Origin: Roseibium sp. MMSF_3544
GTDB lineage: Bacteria > Pseudomonadota > Alphaproteobacteria > Rhizobiales > Stappiaceae
NCBI RefSeq assembly: GCF_030732845.1
Contig: NZ_JASHKA010000003.1
Coordinates: 310,001-374,000, forward strand
Direction of reading: 5' to 3'
Length of the DNA stretch: 64,000 nt
Made by a program: the position numbers and the translations under genes. Position 1 is the first letter of the stretch, and each line of letters opens with the position of its first letter. Below the pieces are notes generated by a model. The model saw only the letters and a list, made by a program, of their open reading frames with translations. It was not told the DNA's origin and ran no database searches. Shown one piece after another: positions 50,667-59,485 of this stretch.

Positions 50667-51070
50667 GCAAATATCTTTCACTGAGATTAGGGTTTTAGGT
50701 TTCAGGCTGCTGTATCGGGATGATCAAGCGTCGCGATGCAGCCAGGTTGCCGGTGGTCGGTGCCGAAGCAACCGCCCCGAACACGGATGTTGGACAGGCG
50801 CGACAAAAGCCCCGCACTGAGCTTGCCAAGCTCGCCGGGAGAGGAAGAAACGGCGTGTCTGTCTAAGTGTTTCAATCCGCATCGAAGCTGTCCTTGTCCG
50901 TTGATGGCAAGGGAGTACTTCAGAAGCCGTGCCAGCCGATAGTTGTCGCGTGGTCTGGTTGTCTCGTTTCTTTTTTTGCCGTAATTTCAATGAGTAATCT
51001 GAAGTGAGATGATCACATTCCTCACCGATGCATTGTCAACTGGACTCGCGGTACAGTGGGAAGGCCAGCA
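50667..51070. other. Divergent intergenic region between the secreted protein and TetR genes
   Basis: About 400 bases. It contains a GTGAG...CTCAC dyad (51004-51025) near the TetR end. Short open frames on both strands look like chance. No RNA gene or terminator is recognised. Confidence 0.4.
51004..51025. promoter_or_regulatory. Possible TetR operator
   Basis: A 22-bp dyad, GTGAG-N12-CTCAC with an internal TGATCA, 45 bases upstream of the TetR start. Its position suits autoregulation and control of the divergent secreted protein gene. Confidence 0.25.
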
Positions 51071-51694
51071 ATGAACCAACAAGTCGACACGCGCACCAGG
51101 ATCCTCGACATTGCCGAGGCGGCTGTTCTGGACAAGGGGTTTGAGGCAACGTCAATCGACGAGATTGTTGCGGGTGCGGAGATTTCGCGTGGAGGCTTTT
51201 TCTACCACTTCAAGGACAAGAATGCCCTGGCCCGTGCGATGCTGGAACGGTACATCGCAACCGAAGATGCGCTTTATGACGATCTGTTCGCGCGCGCCCG
51301 TGAACTGAACGACGACCCGCTGCATTGCATGTTGATCGGGCTGAAGCTTCTGGCCGAAATGCTTGAGGAAATGCCAACGGGTCATCCTGGTTGCGTGATC
51401 GCGTCCACGGCGTATCAGGACAGGCTCTTCGATGAAGGCGTCCGCGAATTAAACAGGCAGGCTATTCTTGGCTGGCGCAAGCGGTTCAGGGGGATGTTTG
51501 AAGAAATCGCCCAGGTCTATGAGCCCCGGGAACCTGTCAATATGGATGCCTTGGGCGATATGGTGTCCGGGGTCGTTGAGGGCGGCTTGGTGCTTCAGCG
51601 TGCCCTGCGCGAACACAACAACGCGTCTGAACAAATCATGCTGTTCAGGACATTTCTGAAACTGCTCTTTGCGCCCAGACAGCAACCTGTCTGA
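51071..51694 (+). CDS. TetR/AcrR-family transcriptional regulator
   Basis: A 207-residue regulator. The N-terminal HTH reads TRTRILDIAEAAVLDKGFEATSIDEIV followed by ISRGGFFYHFKDKNALARAML (residues about 7-55). A ligand-binding C-terminal domain follows. The ATG at 51071 has GGAAGG upstream; an in-frame GTG at 51056 would add five residues. It is divergent from the secreted protein/GNAT genes, which are its likeliest targets. Confidence 0.92.
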   Translation: MNQQVDTRTRILDIAEAAVLDKGFEATSIDEIVAGAEISRGGFFYHFKDKNALARAMLERYIATEDALYDDLFARARELNDDPLHCMLIGLKLLAEMLEEMPTGHPGCVIASTAYQDRLFDEGVRELNRQAILGWRKRFRGMFEEIAQVYEPREPVNMDALGDMVSGVVEGGLVLQRALREHNNASEQIMLFRTFLKLLFAPRQQPV

Positions 51695-51966
51695 GCCTGC
51701 AGCGACGACAATCGACCTAGCGTCAGGTTCCATAAATTAAGCCGAACTTTTCGGTCTGAAGCCCGACCCGCTGCAGACATTGCCACAAGTCGTCAAGCGT
51801 TCCTTCGTTGACAGTATCCTGGTCGAAGTCGCCGCCTCAACGGACACTCGATTTCGACGTATTCAATGCACCATATTGAGGCGATGCCCTCATTTTTTTG
51901 AATTATACGCATCAAACCATCCTATCTTTCTCGCTTCGGTGGGCCCATTTTGAAGACGGAGGAACA

Positions 51967-52995
51967 ATGTCGAACGTAACCTTGAAAGATGTCGCAGATG
52001 TTGCGCAGGTTAGCTTGGCGACCGTCGATCGTGTGCTTCACGAACGCGAGGGGGTCAGTGCAAAGGCGCGCCAACGTGTGAAAGAAGCGATCCACGAGCT
52101 CGGTTTTGGGCAATTGCCCTCAAAGCTCAGGATCAAAAGCCGGGGCCGGCTTCGTCTGCTGTTTCTGCTGCCGAAACTAGACACGGGTTTCGTTCGTCAA
52201 ATGGTCGCCGATATCCAGAGTGCCAAACGGGCGGTTCCCGACGTTGAGATCCTGGCCGAAATACGTCGCGTCAGGCTCCTTGACGGAAACGAACTCATCA
52301 AGTCGCTCGAAAGCGTTGAAAGAGATAAATATCAGGGGGTCGGGCTGTTCGCCTTTGATGCTCCCGGCGTCCGCGCAGCGATTGATGAGACGATCGCCCG
52401 TGGTATCCCGGTCGTCACGCTCGTCTCGGACATCCCCTCGTCTCAACGCGTAAACTTTGTCGGGATCGACAACATGGCGGCGGGCCGAACTGCTGGCCGT
52501 CTGATGGGCAAGTTTCTGCGCGGCGTGGCCGGTGAAATCGGTGTTTTGACCGGCAACTCCCAGATCAGGGATCATCTCGAACGTCACATGGGCTTCAGAC
52601 AGGTTCTCGGCACGCACTACCGCGACCTGAAGCTGTTACCGGAAATCGAAGGGGACAGTGTTTCGGCGCGAAACCGGTCGATCGTGATCGACCTCATCAG
52701 AGATCACCCCAGGCTCGTCGGCCTTTATGCAATCGGCGGCGGAAACTCAGGTGTTATCAGTGCCTTGCGGGAAATGAATCCTGTAACGCGGCCTGTCGTG
52801 ATCGCACATGAACTCACGAAGGAAACACGCAAGGGCCTCAGCGAGGAACTGATCGATGCCGTCATTGCGCAGAAAACTGGGCATATGGCGCGAAGCGCCG
52901 TGCGGCTTCTTACTGCCGCGTCTCTCGATGACGACCCGAACCCGGAACAGGAGCGCATCGGGATCGACGTCTTTGTTGCGGAGAACATGCCGTAA
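51967..52995 (+). CDS. LacI-family transcriptional regulator of the sugar ABC operon
   Basis: A 342-residue LacI protein. The HTH and hinge are TLKDVADVAQVSLATVDRVLHEREGVSAKARQRV (split over residues 5-38). A periplasmic-binding-type effector domain follows (PBP1), with NFVGIDNMAAGRTAGRLMG. The ATG at 51967 is preceded by GGAGG; the frame is open 23 codons upstream. It lies 226 bases before the ABC operon on the same strand and is its likely repressor, responding to a sugar. Confidence 0.92.
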   Translation: MSNVTLKDVADVAQVSLATVDRVLHEREGVSAKARQRVKEAIHELGFGQLPSKLRIKSRGRLRLLFLLPKLDTGFVRQMVADIQSAKRAVPDVEILAEIRRVRLLDGNELIKSLESVERDKYQGVGLFAFDAPGVRAAIDETIARGIPVVTLVSDIPSSQRVNFVGIDNMAAGRTAGRLMGKFLRGVAGEIGVLTGNSQIRDHLERHMGFRQVLGTHYRDLKLLPEIEGDSVSARNRSIVIDLIRDHPRLVGLYAIGGGNSGVISALREMNPVTRPVVIAHELTKETRKGLSEELIDAVIAQKTGHMARSAVRLLTAASLDDDPNPEQERIGIDVFVAENMP

Positions 52996-53221
52996 AGAAA
53001 CCATAGATCTCGGTCCGTAGGAAAGACGGGCCCAATGCCTGAGCGGAAAACCAAAGCAACCGTCAGGCCCAAATCAGCCAGTCGCGTAGATCGCAACGCC
53101 TTTCCCCGCACAGCACAAAGCAGCTGGAGCGAATGGGAACCTGTGTGTCCGCGCCGACGGAAAGGACCAACGATCCGAAGACAGAAATGCGAAACGCAAA
53201 CGATAGGAATGGAGGAAACCG

Positions 53222-54475
53222 ATGAAACTTAAAGCACTCGCCCTAATCAGCACACTCGCGCTCATGTCAGGTCACGCGGCGGCGGACGTCGAAATTGATG
53301 TCCTGTCCATCAACCGGGACAGCGCGACCTGGAAGCAGATGTATCTGGACCTCGTTGAGGAATACAACGCTCAACACGATGGCGTAACGGTCAATCTGGA
53401 ATTCATGGAAGACGAGTCTTTCAAACAGAAACTGCCGACACTGCTGCAATCCGACGCTGCGCCGGATCTTTTCTTCAGCTGGTCCGGTGGCGTCTTCTAC
53501 GAGCAGGCAGACCAGGGCTTCCTGCGTCCGCTCGATGATGTAACAGCCGCCGAATGGCAAGACGAACTTTCGGCTGGCGGCATGGCGGCACTTTCTTATG
53601 ACGGCAAGTTCTACGGCGCGCCGGAAGCCTCGCAGAATGTTGCCATCTGGTACAACAAGGATATTGCCAAGGAACTCGGACTCGATCCGACGAAGATTGA
53701 AACCTATGACGACCTTCTGGGTATGGTGAAAGCCGCCAAGGAGGCTGGCGTGACCCCGTTTACCGTCGGCGGTCAGGACAAATGGCCACTGCATTTCTTC
53801 TATTCACTGCTTGCCATGCGCATCATGGGTCAGGAGGGGATGGCCGCATCCGCTGCTGGCGAAAACGGCGGTTTTGCCAATGAAGACTGGGTGAAGGCGG
53901 GCGAGGAATTCGTCAGGCTCATTAAGCTGGAACCGTTTCAGGATGGATTCATGGGCGTGAAATACGACCAGGCAACCGGTATCTGGGGCGATGGCGGCAG
54001 TCTTTTCCACCTGATGGGCGACTGGGACCTGGGCGCCAGCCGAGCGGCAGCCTCAGATGGCGGCCTCAGCGACGACCAGCTCGGCGTTATTCCTTTCCCG
54101 ATGATTGAGGGCGGCAAAGGCAAGGTAACCGATACGCTCGGTGGGGCGTCTGGGTTTGTCCTGACCCGGAACGCTCCCGACGAAGCCGTCGATTTTCTAA
54201 AGTTCTTCCTCGGTGAAAAGGCGCAAAAGCGTGCTGCGTCGGAAGGCATATACATACCGACGGCGCCGTCAGCAGGCGGCCTCGTGGAAGACGTTGTACT
54301 GAAGCAGTTTGCCGGGATCGGCGGGGCTTCCACCTACCACCAGCTCTTCCTGGATCAGTTCTTCGGATCCGAACTCGGCGGCGTGATCAACGACGTCTCC
54401 GCACAGATGGCGACCGGAGATATCACTCCTCAGGAGGCGGCCGCCCTGTTGGAAGAGACCCGTCAATTCCAATAG
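53222..54475 (+). CDS. CUT1-family extracellular sugar-binding protein
   Basis: Periplasmic solute-binding protein of 417 residues (MalE-like). Signal peptide about 1-21 (ending HAAA). It has LPTLLQSDAAPDLFFSWSGG and LGGASGFVLTRNAPDEAVDFL, typical of cluster B binding proteins. The ATG at 53222 follows GGAGG. It leads the operon with two permeases, an ATPase and two catabolic enzymes. A strong hairpin follows the stop, as often found after highly expressed binding proteins. The ligand is unknown; the operon points to a sugar acid or its glycoside. Confidence 0.93.
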   Translation: MKLKALALISTLALMSGHAAADVEIDVLSINRDSATWKQMYLDLVEEYNAQHDGVTVNLEFMEDESFKQKLPTLLQSDAAPDLFFSWSGGVFYEQADQGFLRPLDDVTAAEWQDELSAGGMAALSYDGKFYGAPEASQNVAIWYNKDIAKELGLDPTKIETYDDLLGMVKAAKEAGVTPFTVGGQDKWPLHFFYSLLAMRIMGQEGMAASAAGENGGFANEDWVKAGEEFVRLIKLEPFQDGFMGVKYDQATGIWGDGGSLFHLMGDWDLGASRAAASDGGLSDDQLGVIPFPMIEGGKGKVTDTLGGASGFVLTRNAPDEAVDFLKFFLGEKAQKRAASEGIYIPTAPSAGGLVEDVVLKQFAGIGGASTYHQLFLDQFFGSELGGVINDVSAQMATGDITPQEAAALLEETRQFQ

Positions 54476-54499
54476 ATCCTCCCTTGGCCGTCACCCTCG

Positions 54500-54522
54500 G
54501 GCTCCGGCATTTCGCCGGAGCC
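54500..54522 (+). repeat. Hairpin between binding-protein and permease genes
   Basis: Perfect 9-bp stem GGCTCCGGC / GCCGGAGCC with a 5-nt loop, 24 bases after the binding-protein stop. No T-run follows. It probably stabilises the upstream mRNA end and lowers permease expression. Confidence 0.6.
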
Positions 54523-54542
54523 TGAGCACAAGGTTTCTCGAA

Positions 54543-55502
54543 ATGCTCGCCCAGAACGACATCATCGCGCCCAGTCAAACGCAGTTCCAGCGCCTATTTG
54601 CTAACGGCCAGCTGAAGATGGTCCTTATCTTCGTGCCGCCTGCGATCCTCGTCTTCACTATGTTTGTCATATTGCCGATGATCCAGGCAGGCCTGTTTGC
54701 GCCCTACAAATGGTCCGGATACGGACCTGTGCCTTGGGCTTTGAACGAGGTAACCGGAAAGGATTTCGGACGCTGGGTCGGATCGCAGAACTTTGAACGC
54801 ATGCTGTCGCACTCAGCTTTCAAGCAGGCCTTCATCAACACGCTGCTCGTGATAACCGTGTCGATCGCGATCCAGATCCCGATCGCCATGACCATGGCAC
54901 TGATGATCTACAAGAGCAGCCGGATCAATACGATCTTCCGTCTGATTTTCTTCCTGCCCTACATCATGGCGGAAGTTGCGACGGGCCTGATCTTCTCCTT
55001 CGTGCTTGATGGAAATTACGGCCTCTCGAAGTCCTTTTCGGACCTGATGGGCTGGGACAAGGCCTTCTTTCCGCTCGCGGAGAAACCCTGGGCGTTCTAC
55101 TGCATCCTCGGTGTGATCGTCTGGAAATACTTCGGCTTTCACATGATGATCTTCATCGCCGGGCTGCAGAGCATCAATTCGGAAGTGCTGGAAGCGGCCA
55201 AGATCGACGGTGCCAAGACGCTTCAGACCGTATTCCTGATCAAACTGCCGCTGCTTTGGCCATCAATCACGATATCCGTTTTCTATGCGGTGCTCGGCGG
55301 ACTTCAGGTCTTCGATCTGGTCATGCCGATGACGGCGGGCGGCCCGTCCAACTCGTCGCACACGCTTGTCAGCTACCTCTACATGTTCGGCTTCATCCGC
55401 CTGAATATTGGCTATGGCTCAGCAGTCGGCGTGTTCCTGTTCGTGACCGGGGTCGCCTTTGCGTTCCTTTACCGCAACACGGTTCAAAGGGGGCAATCGT
55501 AA
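54543..55502 (+). CDS. Sugar ABC transporter permease (MalF-like, CUT1)
   Basis: Inner-membrane permease of 319 residues with about six hydrophobic segments. The EAA loop is EAAKIDGAKTLQTVFLIKLP (about residues 219-238). The N-terminal cytoplasmic tail is about 28 residues. Its stop overlaps the start of the second permease (TAATG), so synthesis is coupled. It forms the channel with the second permease. Confidence 0.94.
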   Translation: MLAQNDIIAPSQTQFQRLFANGQLKMVLIFVPPAILVFTMFVILPMIQAGLFAPYKWSGYGPVPWALNEVTGKDFGRWVGSQNFERMLSHSAFKQAFINTLLVITVSIAIQIPIAMTMALMIYKSSRINTIFRLIFFLPYIMAEVATGLIFSFVLDGNYGLSKSFSDLMGWDKAFFPLAEKPWAFYCILGVIVWKYFGFHMMIFIAGLQSINSEVLEAAKIDGAKTLQTVFLIKLPLLWPSITISVFYAVLGGLQVFDLVMPMTAGGPSNSSHTLVSYLYMFGFIRLNIGYGSAVGVFLFVTGVAFAFLYRNTVQRGQS

Positions 55503-56323
55503 TGTTCAGTTGGAAAGAGAGCGGCCGGATCATCGTACTCCTGTTCGTTTCATCGCTGATCCTGGTTCCACTTTCAGCCACTGTGCTCGGCGGCTTCAAG
55601 ACCACCGGGGAGATGCGTGTCTCTCCCTTCGGTTTGCCAAGGGAGTGGATTACGGAAGTCTATGCCGAGATCCTGGCCGACTCGAGTTTCTGGCGCTATC
55701 TCTGGAATTCGTTCCTGATTTCCATTTTGACCGTGGCCCTGACACTGATCTTCGGGTCGATGGCAGCTTATGCCTTTGCGCAAGCGAAATTCTTTGGCGC
55801 GAACTTTCTCTACAGCTACCTTCTGCTCGGGCTGATGTTTCCCTTTGCCGCCGCCATCCTGCCGCTGTTCCTCACTGTTCGGGATCTAGGCATTCTGGAT
55901 ACGCCCTGGGGTGTGATCCTGCCTCAGGTGGCATTCGGGCTGGCGTTTTCAGTCATGTTCTTCCGGACGTTCTTCGCACAGATGCCGGATGAGCTCTTCG
56001 AGGCAGCGCGTGTAGATGGCTGTGGTTACATCCGCTTCTTCTTCCTGTTCACGCTGCCCCTGTCGACGCCCATCCTGGCGACGATTGCGACCTTCGTCTT
56101 TGTCCAGAGCTGGAACAACTACCTGCTGCCCCTGATCATGCTCAACGACAGGGAAGGCTACACCTGGACCCTCGGCGCGATGGACTATCGCGGCGAGTAC
56201 TCGTGGGAATGGAACAGGACGCTAGCCTTCGTGTCGGCCACCCTTGCTCCAGCAGTCGTCTTCTTTCTGGCAGCTCAAAAATACATCGTCGCGGGTCTCA
56301 CCGGCGGCGCGGTGAAAGGATAG
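55502..56323 (+). CDS. Sugar ABC transporter permease (MalG-like, CUT1)
   Basis: Second permease, 273 residues, about six membrane segments. EAA loop EAARVDGCGYIRFFFLFTLP. The ATG at 55502 is fixed by the one-base overlap with the preceding stop; the frame is open further upstream. It precedes the ATPase gene by 2 bases. Confidence 0.94.
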   Translation: MFSWKESGRIIVLLFVSSLILVPLSATVLGGFKTTGEMRVSPFGLPREWITEVYAEILADSSFWRYLWNSFLISILTVALTLIFGSMAAYAFAQAKFFGANFLYSYLLLGLMFPFAAAILPLFLTVRDLGILDTPWGVILPQVAFGLAFSVMFFRTFFAQMPDELFEAARVDGCGYIRFFFLFTLPLSTPILATIATFVFVQSWNNYLLPLIMLNDREGYTWTLGAMDYRGEYSWEWNRTLAFVSATLAPAVVFFLAAQKYIVAGLTGGAVKG

Positions 56324-56325
56324 AA

Positions 56326-57330
56326 ATGGCAGAAGTTATCCTGAACCAGGTCCGTAAATCATACGGCGCCGTCGAAGTGATACCGGACCTGTCGCTCGTC
56401 ATTCCCGACGGTTCCTTCACGGTTCTGGTCGGGCCATCCGGCTGCGGCAAATCCACCTTGCTGCGCATGATCGCCGGTCTGGAAAAGACAAGCGCCGGCC
56501 AGATCATCATCGACAGGGAAAACGTGACCGGTGCGGAACCGGACAAGCGCGGCATCGCCATGGTGTTCCAGTCCTATGCACTTTATCCGCACATGAGTGT
56601 TCGGCAGAACATCGGATTTGCATTGCGACTGGCAAAGCGACCCAAGCCGGAGATCCGGCAGCGCGTCGAGGAAGCGGCCGAAATCCTGCAACTAGAAAGC
56701 CTTCTCGACAGGAAACCGAGAGAATTGTCAGGCGGGCAAAGACAACGTGTAGCGATTGGGCGGGCAATCGTTCGAAACCCAAAAGTCTTCCTGTTCGACG
56801 AGCCCCTTTCCAATCTCGATGCCGCACTTCGGACCCAGATGCGCGTGGAACTGGCTGAACTGCACGCCAAGCTGGATGCGACGATGATCTACGTCACGCA
56901 TGACCAAGTCGAGGCCATGACGATGGCGGATCAGATCGTGATCATGAAGTCCGGCGTCATACAGCAGGTCGGACAGCCTATGGAACTTTACAACCAGCCG
57001 GAAAACCCGTTCGTCGCCGGCTTCATCGGCTCACCCAAGATGAACCTGCTGGAAGGAAGCCTCGCCCGGGACCAGAACGCGGCAATCGTTGGTGTTCGCC
57101 CGGAACACATATCGATTTCGCAAGAGAGCGGCGAGTGGCACGGCAAGGTGCGCCACGCGGAGCATCTGGGTTCTGACACGGTCGCCTATATCGATGCCGA
57201 CGACATTGGCTCCGTCACAGTGCGCCTTCAGGGCGAAGTGCCGATGAAGACAGGCTCACCAATCTGGATGACGCCGGTCAAAGGGAACGTTCATTTGTTC
57301 CGCCCCGACGGATCGGTCGAACGCGTTTGA
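56326..57330 (+). CDS. Sugar ABC transporter ATP-binding protein (MalK/UgpC-like)
   Basis: Cytoplasmic ATPase of 334 residues. Walker A GPSGCGKST (36-44), ABC signature LSGGQRQRVAIGRA, Walker B VFLFDEPLSNLD and the switch His in YVTHDQVEAM are all present. A C-terminal regulatory (TOBE) domain follows from about 240. The start at 56326 gives the family N-terminus MAEVILNQVRKSYG. It energises the two permeases. Confidence 0.95.
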   Translation: MAEVILNQVRKSYGAVEVIPDLSLVIPDGSFTVLVGPSGCGKSTLLRMIAGLEKTSAGQIIIDRENVTGAEPDKRGIAMVFQSYALYPHMSVRQNIGFALRLAKRPKPEIRQRVEEAAEILQLESLLDRKPRELSGGQRQRVAIGRAIVRNPKVFLFDEPLSNLDAALRTQMRVELAELHAKLDATMIYVTHDQVEAMTMADQIVIMKSGVIQQVGQPMELYNQPENPFVAGFIGSPKMNLLEGSLARDQNAAIVGVRPEHISISQESGEWHGKVRHAEHLGSDTVAYIDADDIGSVTVRLQGEVPMKTGSPIWMTPVKGNVHLFRPDGSVERV

Positions 57331-57348
57331 CAATGAAAAGGGTTCACG

Positions 57349-58233
57349 ATGAAGAAAGTGATCGTCACCGGAGGCAGTGGTGGTGCCGGCAGCGCGGTTA
57401 TCGGGCATCTGCTCAAGCATGGCTACGAGTGCATCAACCTGGACATGAAACCGCCGGTCGAAGCGCGTTGCCGCTTCATTCAAGCGGACATGTCAAACTA
57501 TCAGTCGGTTCTGGCAGCGATGGAAGGCTGCGATGCCGTCGTCCACTTTGCGGGCAATCCAAGTCCGGATGCGGACCACATTGAAGGCGCAGACCGCTTC
57601 GACAACAACACTGTCGCCTGTTTCAACGCCTTCAATGCAGCGATGGCCAATGGCATTAAACGGGTCGTCTGGGCAAGTTCAGAGACCATTTTCGGGTTTC
57701 CGTTCGTCGCCAATCAACCGCTTGAAGTGCCGGCCTACGAAGACACGCCCCGGTCACCGCAGACCGCCTATGCGATCTCAAAGGCCGCCACCGAAGACAT
57801 CGCAAAGATGATGGCTGACCTCTACGGAATGGTTTTCGTGGGCTTGCGCCTGTCCAACGTTCTTTATGACGACCCGGACCATCCGCAAAACTTTCAGTCG
57901 ATCCCGGGCTACTGGCAGGACATAAACGCGCGCCGTTTCAACACATGGGGTTACGTTCATTCAGAGGACTGCGCAGAGGCTGTCCGGTTGTCATTGGAAG
58001 CGAACCTGAGCGGCGCCAATATCTACACGATCGCGGCGCCCGATACGATCATGAACATTCCCACGCGCGAGATCGTCGCAACGGTTTGGCCAGACCTTAA
58101 GATCCGCAACGGACTCAGCGGCAGGGATGCCTTCCTGAACAGTGATAAAGCGAGCATCGAGCTTGGCTGGACGGCGAAACACACGTGGGCCAGCGTATTG
58201 GGCAGAGACCCTGACACAGGTGAATTGCAGTGA
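57349..58233 (+). CDS. NAD-dependent epimerase/dehydratase family (SDR) sugar oxidoreductase
   Basis: Extended SDR enzyme of 294 residues. The dinucleotide-binding loop is TGGSGGAG (7-14), the catalytic YxxxK is Y141-x3-K145 (YAISK), and Ser110/111 in WASSETIFG is the third active residue. It has the HFAGNPSP segment (about 66-73) of this fold. It lies 18 bases after the ATPase gene and overlaps the dehydratase gene by 4. Uronate dehydrogenase or a sugar 1-dehydrogenase is a plausible role; similarity to characterised uronate dehydrogenases is moderate at best. Confidence 0.88.
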   Translation: MKKVIVTGGSGGAGSAVIGHLLKHGYECINLDMKPPVEARCRFIQADMSNYQSVLAAMEGCDAVVHFAGNPSPDADHIEGADRFDNNTVACFNAFNAAMANGIKRVVWASSETIFGFPFVANQPLEVPAYEDTPRSPQTAYAISKAATEDIAKMMADLYGMVFVGLRLSNVLYDDPDHPQNFQSIPGYWQDINARRFNTWGYVHSEDCAEAVRLSLEANLSGANIYTIAAPDTIMNIPTREIVATVWPDLKIRNGLSGRDAFLNSDKASIELGWTAKHTWASVLGRDPDTGELQ

Positions 58234-59363
58234 TCATCACCGACATCAAAACCTTCCTTCTGAAGGAATGGCGGACCATGTTGTTCGTCCTCGTCGAAAC
58301 AGATGAGGGCATCTACGGCATTGGTGAATCGGGCCTGACAAGCCGCGAATATGCAGTCGAAGGCATGGTTCGGGACCTGACATCGCTGCTCGTTGGCAAG
58401 GATCCCTTTCGTATCGAACACCATTGGCAGACGATGTGGCGATCCGGATTTCATCCATCAGGACAAGTGTTGTCGTCGGCCATCGCTGCGATCGACATTG
58501 CGCTTTGGGACATCAAGGCAAAGGCGCTCGGGGTTCCGGTTTACGAACTTCTCGGCGGGAGGACGCGCGATCGCGTCCTGACCTATTGCCATATCGGCGG
58601 TAAGACCACCGAAGAGACAATCGCGCAAGCAAAACGGAAAGTTGCAGAGGGCTGGAAAGCGATCCGTTGGGAGCCGACTTATCGCAGCGACATGATCATG
58701 CGCGGGCGCGAGGCGACGGAACGTGCAATTGCCGAATTTGGCATTCTGCGAACGGAACTCGGACCTGAAATCGAGCTTCTGTTCGACATCCACACCAAGC
58801 TGTCGCCGTCGGAGGCGACGTTCTTCTGCAAATCCGTCGAGCAATATCGACCCTACTTTCTGGAAGACGCCTTGCGATCGGAGTATCTGGAAGGATATTC
58901 GAAACTTCGTCATCACACTGCCGCGCCTTTGGCGGCCGGTGAGCAGCTCGCCTCCAAGTGGATGATGCGCGAGCTCATCGAGAAGGATCTTGTCGACTAC
59001 ATACGTGTTGATGTCTGTATTGCCGGCGGACTCAGTGAGGCAAAAAAGATCGCTGCAATGGCAGAAACACACATGATCGATCTGGCTGTCCACAACCCGA
59101 TCGGTCCGGTCTCGACAGCAGCCTGTCTGCACCTGAACCTCAGTTGCCCGAATGTGGGGATACAGGAACTTCCCAAACGTCCGGGAGAGTCTTTGCCTAA
59201 TCTTTTGAAAACCGATCAGACGTGGGCAGAGGGATATTTGACCAGCTCGGGCGCACCTGGTCTTGGAATTGAGATCGATTTGTCGGCCTTGAACAACCAC
59301 CCGTTCGAGCACGAACACCTCCCGCTCCTTCACAAGGAGGATGGGAGTTTCGCCAACTGGTAG
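58230..59363 (+). CDS. Enolase-superfamily sugar-acid dehydratase (mandelate racemase/muconate lactonizing family)
   Basis: A 377-residue enzyme of the MR/MLE family. Metal and catalytic residues are visible: D186 and H188 in FDIHTK (the D-x-H pair of galactonate-type dehydratases), E212 in LEDALR, E238 in AAGEQL, and a late His in AVHNPIGPVSTAA. The pattern suits dehydration of an aldonate or uronate to a 2-keto-3-deoxy acid. The GTG at 58230 overlaps the upstream stop (GTGA). It is the last gene of the ABC operon. D-galactonate, gluconate or mannonate specificity cannot be set from sequence alone. Confidence 0.88.
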   Translation: MIITDIKTFLLKEWRTMLFVLVETDEGIYGIGESGLTSREYAVEGMVRDLTSLLVGKDPFRIEHHWQTMWRSGFHPSGQVLSSAIAAIDIALWDIKAKALGVPVYELLGGRTRDRVLTYCHIGGKTTEETIAQAKRKVAEGWKAIRWEPTYRSDMIMRGREATERAIAEFGILRTELGPEIELLFDIHTKLSPSEATFFCKSVEQYRPYFLEDALRSEYLEGYSKLRHHTAAPLAAGEQLASKWMMRELIEKDLVDYIRVDVCIAGGLSEAKKIAAMAETHMIDLAVHNPIGPVSTAACLHLNLSCPNVGIQELPKRPGESLPNLLKTDQTWAEGYLTSSGAPGLGIEIDLSALNNHPFEHEHLPLLHKEDGSFANW

Positions 59364-59485
59364 TGCCCTATCAGCGCCAATTCCAACCCGGCTTCCAATC
59401 AACTTAAGCCGTGGAACATTGCCTCATCGCGATCTACGACAGCCGAAAGGATGGGTACGGCAGAAATGTCGCCCCGACGGTCCTC

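Noticed and set aside
50724..50990. 88-codon minus-strand frame upstream of TetR
   Set aside because: Arg/Gln/His-rich translation without domain character, no ribosome binding site, and unlike neighbouring codon use.
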